Source of the DNA: JAKORR01 sp964608495
GTDB taxonomy: Bacteria; Armatimonadota; Zipacnadia; Zipacnadales; FEN-943
DNA length: 14,441 bases
Assembly: GCA_964608495.1 (NCBI GenBank)
Contig: CAZSOQ010000130.1
Coordinates: forward strand, 1-14,441
Reading direction: 5' to 3'
Part shown: positions 7,340 through 14,441 of the stretch, one piece after another
Layout of the letters: every line of letters starts with the position of its first letter
Numbering within the stretch: the stretch's first letter is position 1
Made by a program: the position numbers and the translations under genes
The notes under the pieces: generated by a model
What the model was told of the DNA's origin: nothing
The model's database searches: none
Seen by the model: the letters and a program-made list of their open reading frames with translations, nothing else

Positions 7340-7361
7340 GTTAGTTATCAATAACTAACAT
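7338..7361. promoter_or_regulatory. 24-bp perfect inverted repeat, likely TetR operator
   Basis: The arm ATGTTAGTTAT (7338-7348) is followed by the 2-base centre CA and then the exact reverse complement (7351-7361). It is markedly AT-rich in a GC-rich neighbourhood. It covers both the ATG of the TetR gene and the expected -10 position, so a bound dimer would block transcription and translation initiation. Size and symmetry fit a TetR-family operator. Confidence 0.8.
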
Positions 7362-7380
7362 AAACCCCGCCGCCTGTCAA
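7352..7380 (-). promoter_or_regulatory. Probable promoter of tetR-cooS
   Basis: A perfect -35 TTGACA (7375-7380) lies 17 bp upstream of TAGTTA (7352-7357) inside the inverted repeat. The -10 is poor, matching only its first two bases, but is in the right place. Transcription would start about 6 nt before the ATG at 7339. A second TTGACG lies 19 bp further upstream (7394-7399). Confidence 0.5.
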
Positions 7381-7458
7381 GCCCCAGTCCGCCCGTCAAG
7401 TCCCTACGGGGCCTCCGCAGGCAACCGGGGAACGTACAGGCAGAGGGCGCTCGGTGAT

Positions 7459-8985
7459 CTACAACAGCCGCAGTTGAGTGGGCTTGCCTGGGCGCACGAG
7501 GCCGGCAGACTCGACGACCTCAGGGGGAAGTGGGAGCGTCTCGAGAGCCCTGGGCTCGACCTTGATCGCTCCACCACCGTAGGACTTGCCGACGAGCGGA
7601 AGGTTCGCGACCGTCCGGTCGTCAGACAGCACACGCCAGAGGGCCTCAACGAAGGCATCGTCCTTGCGATGGGGGTAGACACAGAGGAAACCCGTGAGGG
7701 GCACGCCTCCGCCCCGATTGCGGATGAACCGGGCGCTGCGTCGTCCCAGGTAGGCGAAGAGGATCGGCGGAGGCCTTCGCCTCTCCATCCTGTACCAGGG
7801 CCTGCGCGTGGCTATAAGGCGCCTCTGCGGCAAACCCATCGCCACACCACGGGAGAGATACTGCTGCACCGCCGGCGGAAACTGGTCCTGCGGCCGTCCG
7901 TCAGGAGAAAACAGCAGCGTGGGCCGGCCCGCCGAGTCGAGGGTCGCCATCGTCTCGGGAGTCACCTCGTCCCCAGGAACGTCACGCGTGCGGCCTACAG
8001 CCGACAGCAGGAACTCGTCCGGTATGCTCAGGTCAGCGGCTTGTGCGCGCGTAAGGTGGAAGAAGCCGTTGGCACCGGTGGCGATGCCACGCATCACGCT
8101 GGCGAACTCCCGGAGGACTGGGCCTCCCGAGGCAGCCCTGGTGGGCGGTCTGGACAGCCCGGTCGCTAGGCCCTCCGACAGGCTGCGCGTATGGATGTCG
8201 AGGGCTGGGCTTGATATCGCCGGTAGGCCCTTCAGAGCCCACTGCCTGAGGGCGGCGCCATCGGTCTGCAGGCATTGCGCCCAGAGGAAAGACTCTGCGG
8301 GGCGATCCCCGCGTATCATCAGGACCAGAGGGTTGGTGTCCACGCCGGGGAAGGGGGATGCGTCCGGCGTGAATGTCACGACGGCGTCCAGCCGGTAGCC
8401 ACGCGAGATCCACCTCCACAGACTTGGGGCGAAGACTCCCTCGCACGTGTCGGCGGGCACTATGAAGGCAAGGCGCCCGCCCTCCTGAAGCAGGGAGAGC
8501 GCGCGCAACAGGAAGTACACGTGCAGCCCCGCACGACCGTCAAGTGGGGTGCCAAGCAGGCTGGCGCCCAGCCTGCGCAGGGAAGCCTTTATCCCTGCCG
8601 ACAGACGGTGATGGCGAATGTAGGGCGGGTTGGCCACGATGGCGGGGAAGGGGCCGGCAGGTGGGTCGAGCACGAAGTCCCCGACGGCTACCCCCTTCAG
8701 GTGGGCCTCCGGGACCCCTTTCCCGCGGGCGTGGTCGAGTGTGCTGCGGTGCAGCTCGACGCCCCAGCAGACCGGCCGCCAGCCCGTCTCCCTCGCGATG
8801 ACCTCGGCCGCCGAGAAGAAAGCTCCAGCGCCGACCGCGGGGTCGAAGAGGGAATCTGCTCCCCCTCCGAGCGCATAGGCCACCATGGCCTCCGCGACCC
8901 AAGCCGGCGTCCAGAACTGCCCTTTCTCTCTCAGGGCTTCCCGTGCCGGGCCGCTGGCGGGCAGGTCTTGCGGACACTCGGGCAT
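7459..8985 (-). CDS. Type II N6-adenine DNA methyltransferase, gamma class (AccI/TaqI-like)
   Basis: 508 residues. It transfers a methyl group from S-adenosylmethionine to adenine N6 in a specific DNA site. Motif order is that of the gamma class: motif X around KGQFWTPAWVAEAM (21-34), motif I FDPAVGAGAFF (47-57), and catalytic motif IV IVANPPYIRHH (116-126, NPPY at 119-122). A variable C-terminal target-recognition region follows, with the TaqI-type element KSYGGGAIKVEP near the end. The start has GGGGGAG 7 nt upstream and comes 1 nt after the stop of the broken endonuclease gene, so the two formed a coupled restriction-modification operon. The frame is intact. Specificity cannot be read from the sequence. 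If the partner really is AccI-like, the site may be GTMKAC-related, which is inference. Confidence 0.9.
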   Translation of the reverse strand: MPECPQDLPASGPAREALREKGQFWTPAWVAEAMVAYALGGGADSLFDPAVGAGAFFSAAEVIARETGWRPVCWGVELHRSTLDHARGKGVPEAHLKGVAVGDFVLDPPAGPFPAIVANPPYIRHHRLSAGIKASLRRLGASLLGTPLDGRAGLHVYFLLRALSLLQEGGRLAFIVPADTCEGVFAPSLWRWISRGYRLDAVVTFTPDASPFPGVDTNPLVLMIRGDRPAESFLWAQCLQTDGAALRQWALKGLPAISSPALDIHTRSLSEGLATGLSRPPTRAASGGPVLREFASVMRGIATGANGFFHLTRAQAADLSIPDEFLLSAVGRTRDVPGDEVTPETMATLDSAGRPTLLFSPDGRPQDQFPPAVQQYLSRGVAMGLPQRRLIATRRPWYRMERRRPPPILFAYLGRRSARFIRNRGGGVPLTGFLCVYPHRKDDAFVEALWRVLSDDRTVANLPLVGKSYGGGAIKVEPRALETLPLPPEVVESAGLVRPGKPTQLRLL

Positions 8986-8986
8986 C

Positions 8987-9948
8987 CTAGCTCCCCCGCT
9001 GGCCGGCTGCGCCGGCGAGCTCGCGCAGGCCCTCGTCCGTCAGCCGCATCCTGCCGCCCTCGAACCTGACGTAGGGATGGATGTGACCGTTGGGGTCTGT
9101 GATGTGTGTTGCCACGAGAGTCGGTTCCTCAAGGAGCTCGGCCAGCCGCTACGCATGGTGGTGGTATATCTTGAAGATCACCTTCTTCGATGTCGGTCCC
9201 CCCGGGGCCTGGAAGGTCTGCTCTGTTGGCTCTATTCTCCCCGACTCTATCAGTCGCTCCACATCGTCGAAGGCTATCCCGAAGGCCATGTCGTAGAACA
9301 CGTGCCATATATGGACCGGCAATCCGTTGGCCTCCTGCCAGGCTCGAAGCGGCCCGCGGTCCTCATGCTTGACAATGACTGTCGGGAGGACAGCGGATCT
9401 GGGTAGACCTAGCTTGCCCTGCAGCCGACGCATCGGCCGGAGGGGTCTCCCGTAATCGGGCATCTGCGCAGCTCTCCAGGGGCTGTTCTCGCATTCCACG
9501 CCGATCAGCGCAAGGGACTGGATCGCGCGCATTCGCGCGTCATCCTCCGAGACGAAGGGGAGTTCCTGTGAGCCGCCCAGCGCGTCGACCGCCTGGTTGA
9601 CCGTTCCCATGTCCGCGGCCCGAAAGACCAGCAAGTCGGGTCGCTTTATGTGTCCGAGCCCTGCGTCCTCCAGTCTCTCGAAGTAGAGTTCGTGCTCACG
9701 GATGTCGTCGGACGGAGCCACGCCGCTGGGCCCGTATGCCAGTGCTGCGTACATCCCCGTGTCGTTCACGGCCTCGGTGATACGGTGCTCGCTCCACACG
9801 CCTTGCGACCAGCGCATCAGGAAAAGTCACTGCCACGCAGGCGTCGCGGGTTAAGGAGGTACGGCTCCCATGCGATCTGGTAGTCGTCGCGCATGAGGAT
9901 CTCGATGTCTGCCTCGAAGACACCCAACGCCTTGTCGAAGAGCCGCAT
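8987..9948 (-). pseudogene. Broken type II restriction endonuclease gene, AccI-like
   Basis: Three pieces read as one protein of about 320 residues. From ATG at 9948 (GGGAG upstream) 43 residues end in LLNPRRLRGSDFS at a TGA (9817-9819). A shift of frame in the TTTT run just before it continues as FLMRWSQGVWSE and runs to a TAG at 9149-9151. In the same frame beyond that TAG the protein goes on with RLAELLEEP and HIHPYVRFEGG to a TAG at 8987-8989, 1 nt before the methylase ATG. In the largest piece, RPDLLVF (59-65) and VECENSPW (107-114) could be metal-binding acidic residues of a nuclease core. From memory the whole resembles the AccI restriction enzyme family. The total, 962 nt, is one short of a multiple of three. 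Two sequencing errors are possible. Otherwise the nuclease is inactive. Confidence 0.8.
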
Positions 9949-10010
9949 CTGGCCGCGCTCCCGCTAAGCCGCGATCCGGTGGCGAGCGTGTGCTTGCCAC
10001 CTACCATAGG

Positions 10011-10040
10011 GTTATACAACCATCCCCAAGTGCAGCGCAA
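10011..10040 (-). promoter_or_regulatory. Weak candidate promoter of the restriction-modification operon
   Basis: On the minus strand TTGCGC (10035-10040), an 18-bp spacer and TATAAC (10011-10016) lie about 62 bp upstream of the endonuclease start. The -10 is good and the -35 poor. It is the only AT-rich spot in the 209-bp gap shared with the divergent copper ATPase. Confidence 0.35.
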
Positions 10041-10157
10041 GCCGTGTTCCTCGGAATCGGCCCGACCCGGGCCGTGGGGTCACCGCCTGTTTCGCTCTGA
10101 CCGAAATCAGGTAACCTAGTGTGATAACCAGCTTTACGCCGAAGGGGGTGGGTCGCC

Positions 10158-12548
10158 ATGGCGCATAACAGCGGACACGAAGACCACCTGGCGCCTTCCG
10201 GCGAGCACCTGGCTCCCGAAGAGAACAAGACCGACAGTAACGACGTTACCGACGGCCCCAACGCTGACGGCGGGGACACGGACTGCGTCGTGTGTGCCTA
10301 CAGAGCGGGACATGGTGGGGCTGCAGCAGGTCAGGACGGCGCCGCAGGCTCCTGCGACGCCGCCGGCGATAGCGACTGCCCCGAGCCTGCCCACGCCCAT
10401 GACGGGCACGACCACGGGCACGCTCCCGCCGCGTCGTCCTGTTGCGCGGTGCCACAAGCGGATGTTGGCGCCCAGGTCCAGTCGCGCTGCGGTTGCGGCC
10501 ACGAGGCCGGCGCGGGCCACGGCCATCACGGCGGCCACGGCGACGACACGGCCGGCCTGCTCCGCCGCTTCGTGGTCTCCAGCATCCTCACCCTACCCGT
10601 CCTGCTCTCCGTGCCGATGGTTCACGACGCCCTGGGGCTGCGCGGATTCAGTCTGCCCGGCGGCGACTACCTAGTCCTGGCCCTTGCCACCCTCATCTAC
10701 CTCTACGGCGGCAGGCCCTTCCTGGCCGGCGCCTACCAGGATGTGCGCGTGGGCAAGCTAGGGATGATGACTCTGGTCGGCCTGGCGATCTCGGTGGCCT
10801 ATGTGTACAGCGCCGCCGTGACCTTCGGCCTCACGGGGATGTCGCTGTTCCAGGAGCTGGCGCTTCTGGTGGACATAATGCTCCTCGGCCAGTGGCTTGA
10901 GGGCCGCGCGCTCGCCGCCTCCTCCAGGGACTTGGACTCCCTCGTCCGCCTGCTGCCCGCCGAGGCTCACCTCCTCGAAGAGGCGGGCGTCTCCCACACC
11001 GTGCCTGTCTCCCAGGTCCAGCCCGGCGACCACGTGCTCGTCAAGCCCGGCGAGAAGGTCCCCGTGGACGGCGTGGTCATCACCGGCAGGTCCGAGGTCA
11101 ACGAGTCCATGCTGACCGGCGAGAGCGCACCCGTGCTCAAGACCCGTGGCCAGCCCGTCATCGGCGGCACCGTCAACGGCGACGGCTCCCTGACCGTCCA
11201 GGCCGTTCACACCGGCGGCCAGACCTACGTCTCCGAAGTCATCAGCCTCGTCCACCAGGCGCAGCAGAGCAAGTCGCGCACCCAGGACCTGGCCGACCGC
11301 GCGGCCTCCTGGCTGACCCTGATCGCCCTGACCGTGGGCGTCGTGAGCTTCGTCGCCTGGCTCGCCGTGGGCCGGCCGCTCGAGTTCGCCCTGGCCAGGG
11401 CCATCACCGTCATGGTCATCACCTGCCCCTGCGCTCTCGGACTCGCCATACCCATCGTCGTTGCCTTCTCCACATCCCTGGCCGCCTCGCGCGGCCTGCT
11501 CATCCGCAGGCGCCAGGCCTTCGAGGGCGCCAGGAACCTGCGCGTCCTCGTCCTCGACAAGACCGGCACGCTCACCGAGGGTCGCTTCAGCCTCGTGGAC
11601 TGGGTGTCCTTCGACCCGGCGGTCCTTCCCGAGCGGGCGCTGGCCCTGGCGGCGGCGGTCGAGGCCCACTCGGCGCACCCCGTCGCCCAGGGAATCGTCC
11701 GCGAGGCGAGGGCCAAGGGTCTCGACCTGCCCGAGATGCGCAACTTCCAGTCCCTGCCCGGGCGCGGCGTGCAGGCGGAGCTGGCGGGCAACATCATCAG
11801 TGTCCTCAGCCCACACTGGGCCCGCGAGATCGGCGTGGAGCTGCCCGACGAGATGCTCGAGGCCGTCACCGCGCCCGGTCGCACGGTCGTGGTGCTCGTG
11901 GCGGCGGGCCGAGCCATCGCCGCCTTCGCCCTGGCCGACGTGCTCAGGCCCGAGTCGCGCGAGGCGGTACGGCGGCTTCAGGCCCTGGGCCTCGAGGTCT
12001 GGATGCTGACGGGCGACACCGAGGGAGCGGCGGCCTGGGTGGCCGAGGAGCTGGGTCTGGACAACTACTTCGCGGGCGTGCTGCCGGACGAGAAGGCGGC
12101 GCGGATCGCCGAGCTGCAGGCGCGGGGGCTGCGCGTGGCGATGGTGGGCGACGGGGTGAACGACGCCCCGGCCCTGGCCCAGGCCGACGTAGGGATCGCG
12201 ATCGGGGCGGGCACCGAGGTGGCCATCGAGTCCGCCGACATCGTCCTGGTGCGCAACGATCCCCGCGCCCTGGTGGACCTGCTGGCCCTGGCTCGCGCCA
12301 CCTACCGCAAGATGGCGCAGAACATCGCCTGGGCCACCGGCTACAACATCGTGGCGGTGCCCCTGGCGGCCGGGGCCTTCGTCTGGGCGGGCATCACTCT
12401 CACGCCGGCCCTGGGCGCCCTCTTCATGGCCCTGAGCGACATCATGGTCGTGATCAACGCCGGCTTGCTGAGGCTCCCCGGCCAGCCCGGCCTGCGAGCC
12501 CCGGTGCCGCAGGAAGCGCCTGCCTGCCCCCACTGCCACCCTGAGTGA
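10158..12548 (+). CDS. P1B-type heavy-metal (copper/silver-like) translocating ATPase
   Basis: 796-residue inner-membrane metal exporter. There is no HMA domain. Residues 1-130 instead form a soluble His/Cys-rich arm with CVVC (43-46), HAHDGHDHGH (79-88), SCC (94-96), CGCGH (111-115) and HGHHGGHG (121-128), presumably metal-binding. P-type landmarks are all present: TGES (320-323), the transport motif CPC (423-425), DKTGT with phosphorylated D467, HP (507-508), TGD (618-620) and GDGVNDA (664-670). The late helices read YNIVAVP (729-735) and MALSDIMVVINA (757-768), closer to CopB-type than CopA-type pumps. A short tail ends in CPHCHPE. The start ATG follows AGGGGGTG. No copper chaperone or copper regulator gene is adjacent. 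Copper or silver is the likely substrate, but the mixed motifs leave this open. Confidence 0.95.
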   Translation: MAHNSGHEDHLAPSGEHLAPEENKTDSNDVTDGPNADGGDTDCVVCAYRAGHGGAAAGQDGAAGSCDAAGDSDCPEPAHAHDGHDHGHAPAASSCCAVPQADVGAQVQSRCGCGHEAGAGHGHHGGHGDDTAGLLRRFVVSSILTLPVLLSVPMVHDALGLRGFSLPGGDYLVLALATLIYLYGGRPFLAGAYQDVRVGKLGMMTLVGLAISVAYVYSAAVTFGLTGMSLFQELALLVDIMLLGQWLEGRALAASSRDLDSLVRLLPAEAHLLEEAGVSHTVPVSQVQPGDHVLVKPGEKVPVDGVVITGRSEVNESMLTGESAPVLKTRGQPVIGGTVNGDGSLTVQAVHTGGQTYVSEVISLVHQAQQSKSRTQDLADRAASWLTLIALTVGVVSFVAWLAVGRPLEFALARAITVMVITCPCALGLAIPIVVAFSTSLAASRGLLIRRRQAFEGARNLRVLVLDKTGTLTEGRFSLVDWVSFDPAVLPERALALAAAVEAHSAHPVAQGIVREARAKGLDLPEMRNFQSLPGRGVQAELAGNIISVLSPHWAREIGVELPDEMLEAVTAPGRTVVVLVAAGRAIAAFALADVLRPESREAVRRLQALGLEVWMLTGDTEGAAAWVAEELGLDNYFAGVLPDEKAARIAELQARGLRVAMVGDGVNDAPALAQADVGIAIGAGTEVAIESADIVLVRNDPRALVDLLALARATYRKMAQNIAWATGYNIVAVPLAAGAFVWAGITLTPALGALFMALSDIMVVINAGLLRLPGQPGLRAPVPQEAPACPHCHPE

Positions 12549-12745
12549 GAAGCTGCCCCGGCTCTTCATCCCCAGTGGCGCGGGTTCCCGGTCATTGACG
12601 ACGTGCCCCTGGGCGCTGTAGCATCCGCCCGCTGCAGCACGCAGGGCAAAGGCCCGCGCGGATCCGGTGAGTCGCCTCGGACTGGCTGCCCCACAGTGCA
12701 CCTGAATGCCCATCCGGTATCCGGACCTTCGGGAGGGATGGCCCA

Positions 12746-13954
12746 GTGCCACGTCTCGCCTTTACCGGCCTGTTATCTCTGCTCGTGGTCTCCGGCGAAA
12801 CCGCCATGGCCGGCGCGGGGGCCGGGATCTCACCCGTCTGCACGGCCCCCGGCGATCAGTGGTGGCCGGCGATCCACGGCGACACCATCGTCTGGGAGGA
12901 CGGGCGCGGTCCCGGCGACCCCGACATCTATGCCTGGGACCCCGTGAAGGGTGAGCGCGCAATCTGCGCCGCTGCTGGTTACCAGGGCAGGCCCGCCATC
13001 TGGGGCAACACCATCGTCTGGTCCGACAATCGCAACATGGCGACCAGCGGCACGGACATCTACGCCTGGGACCCAGTCAACCACGAGCACGCAATCTGCA
13101 CCCAGGCCCTCTGGCAGGAATCCCCCGCCATCTATGGCGACTCCATCGTCTGGACTGACTACCGCACCTTCGACGTATCGGGTACGGACATCTACGGCTG
13201 GGACCCCGTCCGCGGCCAGCACGCCATCTACACCGGCCCCAACTCCCAGGAGTGGCCGGTCATCTACGGCACCACCATCGCCTGGTCCGAGGAGACCTGG
13301 GGCTACGACATCGGCTACGACATCTACGCGTCCTTCGCCGGCGGCGCCCCGGTGCCCATATGCACCGCGCACGGCTGGCAGCTCACGCCCGCCATCTACG
13401 AGAGCACGATCGTGTGGCAGGACTACCGCAACGATCCCGGCGACCAGTCCAACGCCGACATCTACGCCTGGGACCCCGTCAACGGCGAGAGGGCCATATG
13501 CACGGCCCCCGGCGTTCAGGAGGAGCCCGCGATCTGGGGCGACACCATCGTCTGGGCCGATGCCCGCGACCGCGACCGCACCGGCTACGACATCTACGCC
13601 TGGGACCCGGAGAAGGGTGAGCGCGTCGTCTGCGCTGCGCCGGGCGATCAGACCGTGCCGGCCATCTGCGGCGATACCATCGTCTGGGCCGACGCCCGCA
13701 ACTGGGGCGACACGGGCCTGGACATCTACGCCTACTTCGGCTGGGGGACGCTGGGCAAGGGCGACCTCACCGGCGACGGGCAGACCGACGACACGGACCT
13801 GAGGCTCTTCGTCCAGGCCTTCCGGGCGGCACGGGCGGGCCAGGACCCGGTGGATCCGCGCTGCGACCTCGACAACGACGGGCGTCTCACATCCGAGGAC
13901 GCGAGGGTCTTCCTGGGCTACTGGCTGGCCGACCAGGCCGCCGCGACGCCCTAG
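12746..13954 (+). CDS. Secreted seven-repeat beta-propeller with C-terminal dockerin-like module
   Basis: 402 residues from GTG at 12746, with GGGAGGG 8 nt upstream. An N-terminal signal peptide (hydrophobic FTGLLSLLVV, likely cleavage after AMA at about 22) shows export. Residues 32-332 are seven repeats of 42-46 residues. The pattern is CTAPGDQ..PAI.GDTIVW.D.R followed by DIYAWDPV.GERAI, as in TolB/YncE-like propellers, and probably folds as seven blades. Residues 338-396 carry two calcium-loop-like segments, GDLTGDGQTDDTD (339-351) and CDLDNDGRLTSED (373-385), each followed by a helix, as in type I dockerins. Dockerins bind cohesins in cellulosomes, but such modules also occur in bacteria without cellulosomes. 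No enzymatic motif is seen, so the function is unknown: a cell-surface or extracellular binding protein is the best guess. Confidence 0.88.
   Translation: MPRLAFTGLLSLLVVSGETAMAGAGAGISPVCTAPGDQWWPAIHGDTIVWEDGRGPGDPDIYAWDPVKGERAICAAAGYQGRPAIWGNTIVWSDNRNMATSGTDIYAWDPVNHEHAICTQALWQESPAIYGDSIVWTDYRTFDVSGTDIYGWDPVRGQHAIYTGPNSQEWPVIYGTTIAWSEETWGYDIGYDIYASFAGGAPVPICTAHGWQLTPAIYESTIVWQDYRNDPGDQSNADIYAWDPVNGERAICTAPGVQEEPAIWGDTIVWADARDRDRTGYDIYAWDPEKGERVVCAAPGDQTVPAICGDTIVWADARNWGDTGLDIYAYFGWGTLGKGDLTGDGQTDDTDLRLFVQAFRAARAGQDPVDPRCDLDNDGRLTSEDARVFLGYWLADQAAATP
12839..13742 (+). repeat. Seven tandem coding repeats of about 126-138 bp (propeller blades)
   Basis: The blades begin at residues 32, 74, 118, 162, 206, 252 and 296. 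Stretches such as GACATCTACGCCTGGGAC and CACCATCGTCTGG recur almost unchanged at DNA level, mostly in blades 1, 2, 5 and 6. Blades 3 and 7 are a little divergent and blade 4 the most so. Near-identity at DNA level suggests recent internal duplication or homogenisation. Confidence 0.8.
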
Positions 13955-14107
13955 CACCCCTACCGGCTCCCTGTCCGGCGCCGCAACGTGGAGAAGGCCG
14001 GGAACCATGCCCCCGTGAGCCTGGCTCCCGGGCCCGAACACATCCTCGTAGGCCTTAGCTCGCAGCCTGCGTAACCCTCACGTGTCCCTGAGCCGGCACC
14101 CACTGCC

Positions 14108-14441
14108 TCAGGCCAGGGCGGCAGCCAGCCTCTTGCCCACCACGTCCCAGTTCACGATCTCCAGCACCGCGGCCACGTAGTCGGCCCGCCGGTTCTGGTA
14201 GTCCAGGTAGTAGGCGTGCTCCCACACGTCCACCGCCAGCAGCGGCACCATCCCCCATCCCAGCACCTTGTCGTGCTGCTCGGTCTGCAGCACCACCAGC
14301 TTCCCGCCCAGGGGCTCCAGGGCCAGCAGGGCCCAACCCGACCCCTGCACGCCCACCGCCGCCGCGCCCAGCCACTTCTTCAGGGCGTCCAGGGACCCGA
14401 AGTCGCGGGTGATCAGGTCCGCCAGCGCGCCCTCGGGCGCC
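14108..14441 (-). CDS. Superoxide dismutase, Fe/Mn family (5' end beyond the window)
   Basis: C-terminal 110 residues of a cytoplasmic Fe/Mn superoxide dismutase, open to the right edge and ending in TGA. Family marks are DFGSLDALKKWLGAAAVGVQGSGW, then LLAVDVWEHAYYLDYQNRR, where the Asp and His of DVWEHAYY are metal ligands, and VNWDVVGKRL at the end. The two N-terminal His ligands lie outside the window, and the metal (Fe, Mn or either) cannot be decided. It detoxifies superoxide, notable beside an oxygen-sensitive CODH. It converges on the propeller gene, with a 153-bp gap holding no recognisable gene. Confidence 0.95.
   Translation of the reverse strand, partial: APEGALADLITRDFGSLDALKKWLGAAAVGVQGSGWALLALEPLGGKLVVLQTEQHDKVLGWGMVPLLAVDVWEHAYYLDYQNRRADYVAAVLEIVNWDVVGKRLAAALA

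Noticed and set aside
9149..9151. In-frame TAG of the endonuclease as a recoded sense codon
   Set aside because: TAG ends most other genes here, and a frameshift also breaks the same gene, so decay or sequence error is simpler.
9696..10040. 114-codon minus-strand frame upstream of the endonuclease remnant
   Set aside because: Overlaps the two convincing endonuclease pieces in another frame. Its residues do not resemble a protein family.
10111..10129. GGTAACC and GATAACC before the copper ATPase as a copper-regulator operator
   Set aside because: Imperfect as both a direct and an inverted repeat, and unlike known CueR or CsoR sites. No regulator gene is adjacent.
10758..12752. 664-codon open frame on the minus strand opposite the copper ATPase
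   Set aside because: Asp/Gly/His-rich antisense shadow. The plus-strand frame carries every P-type ATPase motif.
12839..13742. Repeats as a CRISPR array
   Set aside because: The repeat units are about 130 bp, in frame and encode propeller blades. No short palindromic repeats with unique spacers are present.
12830..14041. 403-codon open frame on the minus strand opposite the propeller gene
   Set aside because: Its Val/Gly/Asp repeats only mirror the propeller repeats. The plus frame has a signal peptide, ribosome site and dockerin loops.

Overview
High-GC bacterial chromosome segment (well above 60% GC by eye), probably from an uncultivated anaerobe or facultative anaerobe. A Ni-Fe carbon monoxide dehydrogenase points to anaerobic metabolism, and a superoxide dismutase at the right edge points to some oxygen exposure. 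An HspR-type heat-shock operon and a secreted beta-propeller ending in a dockerin-like module are also present. No rRNA or other taxonomic marker lies here, so the phylum stays open. Armatimonadota-, Planctomycetota- or Chloroflexota-like lineages would fit the gene mix, but that is inference only.

Layout. (1) Positions 1-4580, minus strand: a chaperone operon read as dnaK, two hsp20 genes, dnaJ and hspR (cut by the left edge), with no grpE. It is driven by a near-consensus sigma-70 promoter (TTGACA, 17 bp, extended -10 TATCAT) about 70 bp upstream of dnaK. The short leader holds a stem-loop with an AGGAGG in its loop, and possibly an 8-codon leader ORF. (2) Positions 4485-4844: a 360-bp intergenic stretch with the dnaK promoter at one end and a likely terminator for the next operon at the other. 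(3) Positions 4845-7380, minus: a TetR-family regulator and cooS, overlapping by 16 bp. A 24-bp AT-rich perfect inverted repeat covers the regulator's start codon and is probably its operator. (4) Positions 7459-9948, minus: a type II restriction-modification locus. The gamma-class N6-adenine methyltransferase is intact. The AccI-like endonuclease gene just upstream is broken by a frameshift and an in-frame TAG. (5) Positions 10158-12548, plus: a P1B copper-type ATPase with a His/Cys-rich N-terminus. (6) Positions 12746-13954, plus: a secreted seven-repeat beta-propeller with a C-terminal dockerin-like module. (7) Positions 14108-14441, minus: the C-terminal part of an Fe/Mn superoxide dismutase.

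How they fit together. The chaperone operon is self-regulating, with HspR as the last gene and DnaK as its usual co-repressor. The TetR-cooS pair suggests ligand-controlled CO metabolism instead of the better known CooA or RcoM haem sensors. Its CODH has the CX2C variant of the D-cluster. The copper ATPase and superoxide dismutase are stress-defence functions. The restriction-modification locus looks decayed to a solitary methylase. Of the eleven stop codons read here, eight are TAG, so TAG is an ordinary stop in this genome.
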